Assembly (NCBI RefSeq): GCF_017308075.1
Contig: NZ_JAFKFX010000048.1
Location: forward strand, 1 to 56,852
Direction of reading: 5' to 3'
Source of the DNA: Allobosea sp.
Lineage (GTDB): Bacteria; Pseudomonadota; Alphaproteobacteria; Rhizobiales; Beijerinckiaceae
DNA: 56,852 nt
Shown: piece by piece, positions 1 through 10,752 of the stretch
Numbering within the stretch: the stretch's first letter is position 1
Layout: the number at the start of each line of letters is the position of its first letter
Notes under the pieces: model-generated
What the model was told of the DNA's origin: nothing
What the model saw: only the letters and a program-made list of their open reading frames with translations
Databases searched by the model: none
Program-made: the position numbers and the translations under genes

Positions 1-150
1 ATCGCGACCGCAACGCTATCGAGCGTATGTTCTGCCGCCTCAAGGACTTCCGCCGTGTCGCAACCCGATACGACCGAAACGCCGTCAACTTCCTCGCCGC
101 CGTCTGCATCGCAGCGATCGTCAGCTACTGGTTATGAGTCTGGGCCCTAA
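1..150 (+). mobile_element. IS5-family (IS427-type) element, 3' end only
   Basis: The first 150 bases are the right end of an insertion sequence whose body lies outside the window. They carry the last codons of a DDE transposase (3-137), then a terminal GAGTCTGGGCCCTAA (136-150) that resembles the end repeats of IS427-type IS5 elements. Immediately after it the AT-rich caspase gene begins in mid-domain, so the element appears to have inserted into, or deleted into, that gene. The other end and any target duplication cannot be seen here, so the exact junction base is an inference. Confidence 0.75.
3..137 (+). pseudogene. IS5-family transposase, C-terminal fragment
   Basis: The frame from base 3 reads RDRNAIERMFCRLKDFRRVA, then TRYDRNAVNFLAAVCIAA and IVSYWL, ending at TGA 135-137. 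This is the characteristic C-terminus of IS5-family transposases: the 'RN.IER.F..LK..R..ATRYD' block holds the last catalytic Glu, followed by the alanine-rich tail. The protein catalyses cut-and-paste transposition of its own element. Only the last 44 residues are in the window; the gene may be complete upstream, so 'fragment' here describes the view and not necessarily the genome. Confidence 0.85.
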
Positions 151-269
151 GTGGGTGCGTTAATGACGCCGCCTCAATCGCTAATACGCTTGCAAGAAAT
201 GGGGACGGATCTCCCAATTTCGGTGTCAAACTTCTAACAAGTAATGGCGTTCACGTATCGACCGGTGTC

Positions 270-1091
270 TTGCATGAGGCAATAGTCGATCTGTTCAAGG
301 CTGATGCTGAGATTGCGCTTTTATTCTTTGCCGGTCATGGTGTTATAAATACCGAGACGAACGCTGGATACCTTGTAAGTCAAGATGGTCAAAAGCCTTC
401 TTGGGGAATTTCGCTTAGTGATGTTATTGATTTGGCAAATAAGGCATACCCAAGAATAAAATCTACAGTAATCATATTGGATAGCTGCCAATCTGGATAT
501 GCTGGAGAAATACAAGGAATCTCGGGATCTGCATCTGCTTTGATCGGTAACGGAGTGACAATTCTCACAGCTTGCCATCGCGACGGCTTCGCTAGCGAGT
601 CTGGAGGACATGGTCTCTTTACAGGCTTGCTACTTGATGGCTTGAGTGGTAGTGCCGCAGATGTATGCGGGCGTATTACGCCGGCTGGTCTGTACTCACT
701 GATCGACCAAACCCTCGGTGAGTGGGAGCAGCGGCCGGTTTACAAGGCCAATGTGCAGCATTTTGTTGTTCTCCGGAGCGTCGCGCCGAAGGTTCCTCTG
801 GAGGTTTTGCGGCGGCTGCCGGACTATTTTCCGGATCCGGGCTACGAGTTCCCACTCGATCCGTCGCATGAGCCCGATAGAAATTCCCTCTCTCCCGAGC
901 AGAAAATTAGCTTCCCAGAGGACGAGGATAAGCAGAGGCTCTTCAAAGAGCTTCAGATGTGCAACAGGCACGGGCTCGTGGCTCCAGTCCATGCAGATCA
1001 CATGTTTTTTGCTGCTATTGAGGAAAAATCTTGCAAATTGACCGCATTAGGTGCCCACTATAGAAATTTGGCTGTACTAAAGCGGATCTAG
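270..1091 (+). CDS. Caspase-like protease (peptidase C14), 5'-truncated by an IS
   Basis: The catalytic dyad of the caspase/metacaspase fold is visible: His23 in LLFFAGHG and Cys73 in STVIILDSCQSG (numbered from the TTG at 270). The C-terminal ~110 residues after the protease core are unassigned and could be a ligand-sensing or effector part. The reading frame is open upstream of 270, back to the IS stop codon at 135-137. It encodes SGCVNDAASIANTLARNGDG, matching the conserved 'L.GCVNDA' block near the start of caspase-like domains. The true N-terminus (the first strand before GCVNDA) is therefore missing, and the TTG at 270 is only a nominal start. It sits 17 bases before the TIR gene and shares its AT-rich composition, as expected for a two-gene TIR-caspase defence system. 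Loss of the 5' end and promoter probably makes it inactive unless the IS drives it. Confidence 0.8.
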   Translation: MHEAIVDLFKADAEIALLFFAGHGVINTETNAGYLVSQDGQKPSWGISLSDVIDLANKAYPRIKSTVIILDSCQSGYAGEIQGISGSASALIGNGVTILTACHRDGFASESGGHGLFTGLLLDGLSGSAADVCGRITPAGLYSLIDQTLGEWEQRPVYKANVQHFVVLRSVAPKVPLEVLRRLPDYFPDPGYEFPLDPSHEPDRNSLSPEQKISFPEDEDKQRLFKELQMCNRHGLVAPVHADHMFFAAIEEKSCKLTALGAHYRNLAVLKRI

Positions 1092-1108
1092 ATTAGCCGG
1101 AGGATGAA

Positions 1109-1585
1109 TTGCTTAGAGTTTTTATATCTCACAAAAAAGAAGACAGTGGAACTGCGACAGAGATCGCAGCTTATCTAAAATTAAATGGAATGGATGTTTA
1201 TCTTGATACAATTGATAGTCAGTTAGCACTTTCTGGTCCAGATTTGGCGGATTATATCCGCGAACAGCTTGAAAAATCTACTCAGCTACTGGCAGTTATA
1301 AGTCCAGTAACGCAGGCTTCTTGGTGGGTTCCTTGGGAGATTGGTGTCGCTACCGAAAAAGAGCGGTTTTTGGCATCCTTCGTAGCCAACAACGCCGCAG
1401 TTCCAGAGTATCTGGCGAAATGGCCATATCTCAGGAGCCGCTCAGATCTTGATGTCTACATCCGCGAATCAAAGAAGGCCCAAATGGTGGTCGAAGAACG
1501 CACGCGGAGTGGCTATCGAACGACTGCCCAGGCTACGGGCTTTAGGTCCTTCCATACCAATTTGAGAGCGGCCTTGCGCCAATAG
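1109..1585 (+). CDS. TIR-domain protein, probable NAD-derived signal synthase (ThsB-like)
   Basis: A 158-residue single-domain protein. It opens with LRVFISHKKEDSGTATEIA, the box-1 strand of TIR domains, and carries SWWVPWEIGVA, in which Glu77 corresponds to the catalytic glutamate of NAD-cleaving TIRs. The start is the TTG at 1109, preceded by GGAGG at 1099-1103. The overlapping ATG at 1104 is in another frame. In Thoeris-type systems such a TIR makes a cyclic-ADP-ribose isomer on infection, which activates the partner effector. Here the neighbour is a caspase-like protease, which is the type IV Thoeris arrangement. The residues after about 115 are basic and may be partly disordered. The role in defence is inferred from domain and context. 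Confidence 0.8.
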   Translation: MLRVFISHKKEDSGTATEIAAYLKLNGMDVYLDTIDSQLALSGPDLADYIREQLEKSTQLLAVISPVTQASWWVPWEIGVATEKERFLASFVANNAAVPEYLAKWPYLRSRSDLDVYIRESKKAQMVVEERTRSGYRTTAQATGFRSFHTNLRAALRQ

Positions 1586-1738
1586 CGCATCCGGACTTTC
1601 ACCGGCCAATGCTCTGAACCAGCCACGGCGATAGCTGCAATGCAATAACTGCACTGCTCGAACCGGAGAGCGACACTTCGGCCGCCAGTTCAATAAACCC
1701 GGGCACAGTGTTGCGGCCGGTATCGCCGCATAGCGGCG

Positions 1739-4729
<2,991 letters not shown>

Positions 4730-4870
4730 TTCGGTGTCCGGTTCGGGTAAGCCGTAGAGATAGGGCAAATGCCGGGTCCTGCCAGTGCGGCCCGACGAAA
4801 GGCTGGCATGAGTAGCACGCAGCCGCGGATGTTGCCGCATTGTTCTTGTCGCGCTTGCTGACAGGCGCTG

Positions 4871-6070
4871 TCAGGAGCGTGGCAGGCTGCGGAAGCGCCT
4901 GCGGAGCAGGATCGCGGAGGCGAGCATGGCGAGCGCCAGCGTCCCGGACAGGATCAGCGCCGCCGGCGCGCCATGGCGTTCGATTAGCAGGGCAAAACCG
5001 AGCGGGGAGGCGGCCGAGAGGACGAAGCCCGGCGCCAACAGACGCCCGACATAGGCGCCATAGCTCTTCGGATCGAACAGCATCAGCGGCAAGGTGCCGC
5101 GCGTGATCGTCAGCACGCCATTGCCGGCGCCATAGCAGAAGGCGAAGGCGAGCGCGGCAAGGGCGCTCGCGCCGCCGGCGAGGCCGAGGACGAAGCAGAG
5201 CGGCAGGACGAGGCAGGCGATAAGGTTGAGGTCGAACGGACTGGTCCGCGCGCCGAACAGCACTTCGCCGAGCCGCGCCAGCGACTGGCCGATGCCGCGC
5301 GTCGCGCCGATCCAGACTGCGATCGCGGCGGGCAGGCCGAGCCCGGCGAGGATGCCGATCATATGGGCGGACATGCCGGCATTGAGGATGCCGGCGAAGG
5401 TGACGATCAGCGCATAGAGCAGGCCGGCGAAGCGGGTGTCGGCCGGGCTGAGAGAGACGAAGGGCTTCGCCGCGGCCGCGTCGGACAAAGGCCGTGCCGA
5501 GGCAGTCGGCAGCGTCAGGTGCAGTGGCAAGGTGAGGAGCGCAAAGCTGGCATAGACGAGCAGCGCGCCGCGCCAGCCGAAATGCTCGGCGAGCGCATGG
5601 CCGAGCGGCCAGAACACGGTCGAGGCGAGGCCGCCGAGCAAGGTGATCTGGGCGATCGGCCGGCGCGCGGCGCTGCCGCCGATCCGGGCCAGCGCCGCGA
5701 AGGCGGCATCGTAGAGGCTGAGCCGCATGGCGAGGCCGAGACAGATCCAGGCGGCGTAATAGGCGGGGATCGTCTGGGCGAAGGCGAGGCCGGCGATGCC
5801 GGCCGCCGTCAGCAGCGAGCCCAGGCACATCACGGCGCGGCCGCCATGGCGGTCGATCAGGCGGCCGACAGTGCCGGAGGTCAGTCCCATCACCAGGAGG
5901 CCGGCCGAGAGCCCGCCATGGATGATCGCCTGCGACCAGCCGAGCTCGTTGCCGATGAGCTCGCCGAAGGCGCCGACCAGATAATAGGAGACGCCCCATG
6001 AGATGAGCTGCGCCAGCCCGAGGCAGAAGACGGTGCGGTGGGAGATCACCTGGCCGATCCGGCCGCCCAT
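4871..6070 (-). CDS. Major facilitator superfamily transporter
   Basis: A 399-residue, strongly hydrophobic protein with about twelve predicted membrane segments, and the MFS loop 2-3 motif G-x-x-x-D-R in TVGRLIDRHGGRAVMCLG. It is therefore an inner-membrane secondary transporter of unknown substrate. The start ATG at 6070 (MGGRIGQVISHRTVFCLG) lies inside the end of the upstream acetyltransferase gene, a 25-base overlap, so the two are probably co-transcribed and translationally coupled. The longer open frame up to 6268 is the shadow of that gene. Substrate cannot be told; the acetyltransferase neighbour hints at small-molecule or antibiotic handling, but this is a guess. Confidence 0.85.
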   Translation of the reverse strand: MGGRIGQVISHRTVFCLGLAQLISWGVSYYLVGAFGELIGNELGWSQAIIHGGLSAGLLVMGLTSGTVGRLIDRHGGRAVMCLGSLLTAAGIAGLAFAQTIPAYYAAWICLGLAMRLSLYDAAFAALARIGGSAARRPIAQITLLGGLASTVFWPLGHALAEHFGWRGALLVYASFALLTLPLHLTLPTASARPLSDAAAAKPFVSLSPADTRFAGLLYALIVTFAGILNAGMSAHMIGILAGLGLPAAIAVWIGATRGIGQSLARLGEVLFGARTSPFDLNLIACLVLPLCFVLGLAGGASALAALAFAFCYGAGNGVLTITRGTLPLMLFDPKSYGAYVGRLLAPGFVLSAASPLGFALLIERHGAPAALILSGTLALAMLASAILLRRRFRSLPRS

Positions 6071-6840
6071 GGCTGTGGCAGCGTCTGGTCTCCCGGGCCG
6101 AGGCTGCGTTGCATCAGCACGGTGTCGACCCAGCGGCCGAGCTTGAAGCCGGCCGAGCGCAAGGTGCCGACCGGCTCGAAACCGAAACGGCGGTGCAGGC
6201 CGATCGAGCCGGCATTGCCGCTGTCGCCGATCACCGCGAGCATCTGGCGCCAGGGGCCGGCCTCGCAACGGGCGATCAGCGCGCCGAGCAGCGAACCGCC
6301 GATGCCGCGGCCGGCCTGTCCTTCTGCGACGTAGACCGAGTCCTCGATCGTGTGGCGATAGGCCGGGCGGGGGCGGTAGAGGCTGGCATAGCTGTAGCCG
6401 ACGACGCGGCCATCGAGCTCGGCTGCGAGATAAGGCAGGCCGAGCCCGAGCACCGCCTGCCGGCGCGCCAGCATCTCCTCGATGCTCGGCGGCGTCTCCT
6501 CGAAGCTGGCAAGGCCGTGCAGGACATGGTGGCGGTAGATCGCCTGGATCGCGGCCATGTCGTCCTCCTGGGCATCACGGACGAAGATGGGCGGCGTGGT
6601 ATGGCCGGCGAACTCGGTCGTCGTCATCGCAGTTGTTCCGGCCCCGCAGGGCCGCCTTTCCGTCTGGTCGGGGCGCCCGGTCAGCGCCTCTTGTCGCGTC
6701 ACGCCGATATCGGCGAGCTGGTGGTCGTCGAGGTCGCGCAGGGCCCGCAATTGCTGATAGCGCGAATGCCGGGAGGCGCCGAGATAGGCGGCGGCCTCGC
6801 GCAGCACGCTTCGCCCTGCATCGCACAGCCTCGTTTTCAT
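6046..6840 (-). CDS. DUF1127-GNAT acetyltransferase fusion (phosphinothricin acetyltransferase-like)
   Basis: Residues ~25-55 (RYQQLRALRDLDDHQLADIG) form the short helical DUF1127/YjiS motif that is usually a stand-alone small protein in alphaproteobacteria. Residues ~85-250 are a GNAT domain of the phosphinothricin/MddA type: AIQAIYRHHVLHGLASFEE, VVGYSYASLYRPRPAYRHTIEDSVYV, then the acetyl-CoA loop QAGRGIGGSLL and the NAGSIGLHRRFGFEPVG tail. The frame is unbroken, so it is read as a fusion. An internal ATG at 6627 (MTTTEFAGH) could start a normal-length GNAT instead. It probably acetylates the amino group of a small molecule. It overlaps the MFS gene downstream and is divergent from the LysR gene. 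Confidence 0.8.
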   Translation of the reverse strand: MKTRLCDAGRSVLREAAAYLGASRHSRYQQLRALRDLDDHQLADIGVTRQEALTGRPDQTERRPCGAGTTAMTTTEFAGHTTPPIFVRDAQEDDMAAIQAIYRHHVLHGLASFEETPPSIEEMLARRQAVLGLGLPYLAAELDGRVVGYSYASLYRPRPAYRHTIEDSVYVAEGQAGRGIGGSLLGALIARCEAGPWRQMLAVIGDSGNAGSIGLHRRFGFEPVGTLRSAGFKLGRWVDTVLMQRSLGPGDQTLPQPWAAGSAR

Positions 6841-6847
6841 GAGACGC

Positions 6848-6953
6848 CGTCATTCCGGCCGCTGCGAAGCGGAGCGCCGGAAGCCATCTTTGGGCTCGGC
6901 GTCCTGCGATCGATTCCGGAGCTGCGCGCCTGTGGCGCTTGTCCGGAATGACG
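6848..6953. repeat. Palindromic intergenic repeat (CGTCATTCCGG family)
   Basis: Perfect 11-base inverted arms CGTCATTCCGG (6848-6858) and CCGGAATGACG (6943-6953) enclose about 85 bases that hold further short palindromes. It fills most of the gap between the divergent GNAT and LysR genes. A related half copy begins at 10622, and the same CGTCAT...ATGACG framing recurs at 17857-17949 and 34369-34474. It resembles the REP/MITE-like dispersed repeats of Rhizobiales genomes. The strand is arbitrary. Confidence 0.7.
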
Positions 6954-7082
6954 TGACACCAGATCGCAGCAGCGCATGACCTTGCGACAGCCTCCAACTT
7001 CTCAACCGGGTGTCAGCTTGCGCTTTGCCCAGCCATAAATGAAGCTTCTCGAAATTATGCAGAGCATAAGAAACTCTTTGAG

Positions 7083-7967
7083 ATGCGCGACCTCCGCCTC
7101 GACCAGCTCGACAGCTTCCGCCAGGTGATCGCGCTCGGCAGCTTCTCGGCGGCGGCCGAGAGGCTCGGCCTGAGCCAGCCGGCCGTCAGCCTGCAGATCC
7201 GCGAGCTCGAGCGGCGGCTGGGCGTGACCCTGATCGAGCGCGTCGGGCGCCGGGCGCAGCCGACCGCGGCGGGCACCGAATTGCTCGACCATGCCGGGCG
7301 GATCGAGGCGGCAGTTGCGGCGGCGCAAGAAGCGATGGCACGGCATGCGACCGGGGCGATGGGCCGGGTGCGGATCGGCACGGGCGCCACCGCCTGCATC
7401 TTCCTGCTGCCGCCGCTATTGCGAGACCTGCGCCAGCGCCACCCGACGCTGGAGATCACGGTCAGCACCGGTAACACCTCGGATATCGTCAAGGCGATCG
7501 AGGACAACCAGATCGACATCGGCCTGGTCTCGCTGCCGGCCGCCGGTCGGAGCCTCGACGTCACCCCTCTGCTGGAGGATGAGTTCGCCGTGATCGCTCC
7601 GCCGGGCATGGAGCTGCCAGCGCGCCTGACGCCGGAAGCGCTGGCCCGCCTGCCTGTCCTGCTGTTCGAGCCCGGCGGCATCACCAGGCGCATCGCCGAT
7701 GAATGGTTCGCCCGTGCCGGCGTGACGCTGAAGCCGGTGATGTCGCTCGGCAGCGTCGAGGCGATCAAGCGGCTGGTCGGTGCCGGCCTCGGCTGCGCCG
7801 TGCTGCCCGGCATGGCGGTGCGCGGCGAGAACGACGGGCTCGTGGTGCGTTCCCTGTCGCCGCGGGTGCATCGCACGCTCGGCCTCGTCCTGCGCAAGGA
7901 CAAGCCGCTGCATCGCGGCCTGCGCGAAACGCTGAAGGCGCTGCGGGCGCTGGGCACGCCCGGCTGA
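7083..7967 (+). CDS. LysR-family transcriptional regulator
   Basis: The N-terminal winged helix is classic: LDSFRQVIALGSFSAAAERLGLSQPAVSLQIRELERRLGVTLIERVGRR (residues ~8-58). The C-terminal periplasmic-binding-like effector domain follows, with GRVRIGTGATACIFLLPPLLRDL...HP.LEI and SVEAIKRLVGAGLGCAVLPGMAV. At 294 aa it has the normal family length. It is transcribed divergently from the GNAT-MFS pair across 242 bases, the usual arrangement for LysR control of a divergent operon, so those genes are the most likely targets. The co-inducer is unknown. Confidence 0.9.
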   Translation: MRDLRLDQLDSFRQVIALGSFSAAAERLGLSQPAVSLQIRELERRLGVTLIERVGRRAQPTAAGTELLDHAGRIEAAVAAAQEAMARHATGAMGRVRIGTGATACIFLLPPLLRDLRQRHPTLEITVSTGNTSDIVKAIEDNQIDIGLVSLPAAGRSLDVTPLLEDEFAVIAPPGMELPARLTPEALARLPVLLFEPGGITRRIADEWFARAGVTLKPVMSLGSVEAIKRLVGAGLGCAVLPGMAVRGENDGLVVRSLSPRVHRTLGLVLRKDKPLHRGLRETLKALRALGTPG

Positions 7968-7982
7968 GCGCAAACAGCAACA

Positions 7983-8106
7983 AGCCCTCATCCTGAAGAG
8001 CAGCCGATAGGCTGCGTCTCGAAGGATACTCCAGCTGGTTCTGGAGCCTCTTGGAGCATCCTTCGAGACGCCATTCCTGACAGAATGGCTCCTCAGGATG
8101 AGGGCT
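7983..8106. repeat. Palindromic intergenic repeat (AGCCCTCATCCTGA family)
   Basis: Perfect 14-base outer arms AGCCCTCATCCTGA (7983-7996) and TCAGGATGAGGGCT (8093-8106), with perfect 12-base inner arms GTCTCGAAGGAT (8016-8027) and ATCCTTCGAGAC (8058-8069), give one long cruciform-capable element. It occupies the start of the 348-base gap between the LysR gene and the ABC binding protein. The remainder of that gap (8107-8315) shows no gene. This type of repeat is abundant in Rhizobiales intergenic regions; here it may also act as a transcription barrier. Confidence 0.8.
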
Positions 8107-8315
8107 CGGAGCATGGAAACTATCGCCCAATGCTGCTGACAGGCGCGGTCGGCGGAGCGGTCCATGTCATCACCCGTTTGCGCAGTGCCCTGGGCGGGAA
8201 GTGGCGCTAATGTCGTCGCCTGTCGGGCGGAACATTTCGCTCGCTTTCGCGCTTCGTGGACCTGCCCAAACGTCAAGTGCCCGGACCGGGGCACAGCAGC
8301 CAGCGGGGGATCGTC

Positions 8316-9311
8316 ATGATGAAAGCCGTTCTGCGCACTGCAACTCTGCTGCTTGGTCTCGGGCTGGCCGCGCCCGTTCTCTCCTGCGAGCTCGACAGGC
8401 CGCTGAAGATCGCCGGGCTCGACTACGATTCGGCCGCCTTCCACACAGCCGTGGCGCGGGCGGTGGTCGAGAAGGGGTTTGGCTGCAAGGTCGAGCGCGT
8501 GCCGGGCGTGGTCGCGCCGCTGGTCAACGGGCTGGCGCGCGGCGATGTCGACGTGATCATGGAGATCTGGCTGGCGAACCCGGTCGAGGCCTGGACCAGG
8601 GCGGAGGCCTCCGGCAAGGTGATCCCGCTCGGCACGACCTTTCCCGACGCCAATGAGGGCTGGTACGTGCCGCGCTATCTCGTCGAGGGCGCGGATGCCA
8701 AGGCGAAGGACCTGAAGACCGTCGCCGATCTCAAGCGCCACAAGGCGCTGTTCCCCGACCGGGAGGAGCCGGGCAAGGGGCGCTTCTACAATTGCGTCGC
8801 CGGCTGGGTCTGCGAGGGCATCAACACCAAGAAGCTTACCGCCTATGGGCTGGCGGACGACTATAACAATGTCCGTGGCGGCTCGGGCGAGGCGCTGGTC
8901 GCGGCGATCGAGGCGAACCTGAAGCGCAAGCAGCCGGTGCTGTTCTACTATTGGAGCCCGAGCTGGCTGATCGGCGCCTATGATCTGGTCAAGCTCGGCG
9001 AGCCGGCCTTCGACCCGGCGATCTGGGCCGAGCTGAAGGCGAGCGACAAGCCGACCAGGGCGACCGCCTATCCGGTCAGCAAGGTGGTGATCGGCGCCAA
9101 TCTCGCCTTCACCCAGTCGGCGCCGCAGATGACGAGCTTCTTCAAGAATTACGGCATCAGCAGCGCGCTGACCTCGCAGATGCTGGGCGAGGCTCGCAAG
9201 GCCGGGATCACACCGGAGGAGCAGGCGCTGCGCTTCCTCAAGGACCGGCCGGATGACTGGCGCCATTGGCTCACCGCCGAGGTCGCTGCGAAGGTTCAGG
9301 CCGGCTTGTGA
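8316..9311 (+). CDS. Glycine betaine/proline-type ABC transporter, substrate-binding protein (OpuAC/ProX-like)
   Basis: A signal peptide (MMKAVLRTATLLLGLGLAAPVLS) is followed by an OpuAC-type binding domain: RPLKIAGLDYDSAAFHTAVARAVVEKGFGC, GDVDVIMEIWLANPVEAW, FYYWSPSWLIGAYDLVKL. The aromatic residues (Trp in EIWLAN, Tyr-Tyr-Trp in FYYWSPSW) are the kind that form the cation-pi cage for quaternary amines. The start is ATG 8316 (a second ATG follows at 8319), with GGGGGA at 8305-8310; the upstream open frame from 8256 lacks a ribosome site. It delivers the osmolyte to the permease encoded next, whose GTG start overlaps this stop codon. Choline or proline betaine are alternatives. Confidence 0.88.
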   Translation: MMKAVLRTATLLLGLGLAAPVLSCELDRPLKIAGLDYDSAAFHTAVARAVVEKGFGCKVERVPGVVAPLVNGLARGDVDVIMEIWLANPVEAWTRAEASGKVIPLGTTFPDANEGWYVPRYLVEGADAKAKDLKTVADLKRHKALFPDREEPGKGRFYNCVAGWVCEGINTKKLTAYGLADDYNNVRGGSGEALVAAIEANLKRKQPVLFYYWSPSWLIGAYDLVKLGEPAFDPAIWAELKASDKPTRATAYPVSKVVIGANLAFTQSAPQMTSFFKNYGISSALTSQMLGEARKAGITPEEQALRFLKDRPDDWRHWLTAEVAAKVQAGL

Positions 9312-10180
9312 GCGCTGGCCTGCTGCCCGATCTCGGCAAGCCGCTCCAGGGCGTCGTCAACCGGCTGGTCGATGCGCTGGTCACCGGTTCCGGCGACAAG
9401 CTCGATGCCGTTTCGGACGGGCTGACAGCGCCGGTCAGGCTGCTCGAAAGCGCGCTGGCGCAGGTGCCGCCGGAGGCGGGTATCGCCATGGTCGGGCTTG
9501 CGGCCTGGCTCGCCACGCGACGGATCGCCTTCGCCACCGGCATGGCCGCGCTCGTGCTGATGCTAGCTCTGCTCGGGGTCTGGCCGGCCGCGATGCAGTC
9601 GCTGGCGCTGATCGTCGTCGCCGTCGTGCTGGTCGTGCTGCTTGGGCTGCCGCTCGGTGTCGTAGCGGCGAGGACGCCACGGATCTCGCGGGCGCTGACG
9701 CCGCTCTACGATTTGATGCAGACCGTGCCGAGCTTCGTCTACCTCATCCCCGTCGCGATGCTCCTCGGGCTCGGTCGCGCGCCGGCACTGGTCGCGACCC
9801 TGATCTATGCCCTGCCGCCCTTCGCCCGCCTGACCGAGCTCGGCCTGCGCGAGGTGGACGGGCGCGCCGTCGAGGCGGCACGGGCGCTGGGTCTGAGCGC
9901 AAGGCAGAGCCTCTGGCTGATCGAGCTGCCGCTCGCCCGCCCGGCGATCCTGCAAGGGCTCAACCAGGCGATCATGATGGCGCTCGCCATGGTCGTCGTC
10001 GCTTCGATGATCGGCGCCAAGGGGTTGGGCGAGACCGTTCTCCTCGGTCTGCAGCGCGCCGATCCTGGGCTCGGCTTCGTCGGCGGGCTCGGCATCGTGC
10101 TGCTGGCGGTGCTGCTCGACAGGCTCGCCCAGGCGATCTTTCGCGCACAGCGTTCGCCGCGCCGGCCCGGCGTGCCCTAG
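9308..10180 (+). CDS. Betaine-type ABC transporter permease (ProW/OpuAB-like)
   Basis: The inner-membrane permease of the same transporter: about six hydrophobic segments and the EAA-type coupling loop REVDGRAVEAARALGLSARQSLWLIELPLARPAILQGL, typical of ProW. The GTG start at 9308 overlaps the stop of the binding-protein gene (GTGA), so translation is coupled. The open frame beginning at 9266 is out of context and was not used. Length 290 aa. There is no ATPase (ProV-like) gene on either side, so this transporter must borrow one from elsewhere or is incomplete. Confidence 0.85.
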   Translation: MSAGLLPDLGKPLQGVVNRLVDALVTGSGDKLDAVSDGLTAPVRLLESALAQVPPEAGIAMVGLAAWLATRRIAFATGMAALVLMLALLGVWPAAMQSLALIVVAVVLVVLLGLPLGVVAARTPRISRALTPLYDLMQTVPSFVYLIPVAMLLGLGRAPALVATLIYALPPFARLTELGLREVDGRAVEAARALGLSARQSLWLIELPLARPAILQGLNQAIMMALAMVVVASMIGAKGLGETVLLGLQRADPGLGFVGGLGIVLLAVLLDRLAQAIFRAQRSPRRPGVP

Positions 10181-10290
10181 GGAGTAGTTCGCTCCCGAAA
10201 GGCTGCTGACACTTGCCGTCAGGGAGCCGATTGCGCATGCCCCGGCGCTTCGGCAGCGTGCCGCCCGCAAGGAGAGCGGGGAGAGGCGCC

Positions 10291-10585
10291 ATGTATGGTT
10301 TGATTGGACGGATGCTGGCCAAGCCCGGCGAACGCGAGGCGCTGATCGGCCATGTCCTCGGCAGCAGCGCGGCGATGCTGCCTGAGCTATGTCGTCGCCC
10401 GCGATCCCGCCAATCCCGACGCGATCTGGGTGACCGAGGTCTGGGATCGGCAGGAAAGCCATGCCGCCTCGCTGCACCTGCCGGCCGTGCAGGCGGCGAT
10501 TGCCAAGGCCCGCCCGCTGATCGCAGGCTTCGACAATCACACCGTGACCGAGCCGGTGGGTGGGCATGGCTTGGCGCCGGGCTGA
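10291..10585 (+). pseudogene. Antibiotic-biosynthesis-monooxygenase (ABM) family protein, frameshifted
   Basis: Starting at ATG 10291, the frame reads MYGLIGRMLAKPGEREALIG and HVLGSSAAM, the start of an ABM-fold small protein (putative quinol monooxygenase). The homologous continuation CLSYVVARDPANPDAIWVTE, VWDRQESHAASLHLPAVQAA, ending AKARPLIAGFDNH..., is in the next frame. The switch is at about 10377-10380 (ATG C TGC CTG AGC): one extra base, or a loss of two or more, separates the halves. Together they make a normal ~97-residue protein, so this is a recent frameshift or a sequencing error. GGAGAG at 10271-10276 and GGGGAGAGG at 10278-10286 could serve as ribosome sites. Confidence 0.7.
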
Positions 10586-10752
10586 GTGTCGGCTTGGACT
10601 TGTCTTTCCGCTCTCTCCAGACGTCATTCCGGAGCGGCTCCGTTTCGATGTGACGGCAGTAGCGGGCCGGGCATGACCAGTGCGGCTTCCGCTGGCGGAT
10701 TGCACGGGCTAAGAGCCTCGCAACGCAGCCGAACGGCGAGGGCGAGCCTGTC

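Noticed and set aside
4730-4870. SOS box upstream of uvrA
   Set aside because: GTTCTTGTCGCGCTT near 4850 has the first GTTC but two mismatches in the second half, so it is not counted as a LexA site.
8256-8315. Upstream start for the betaine-binding protein
   Set aside because: The extra 20 residues (MDLPKRQVPGPGHSSQRGIV) would block the signal peptide, and no ribosome site precedes them.
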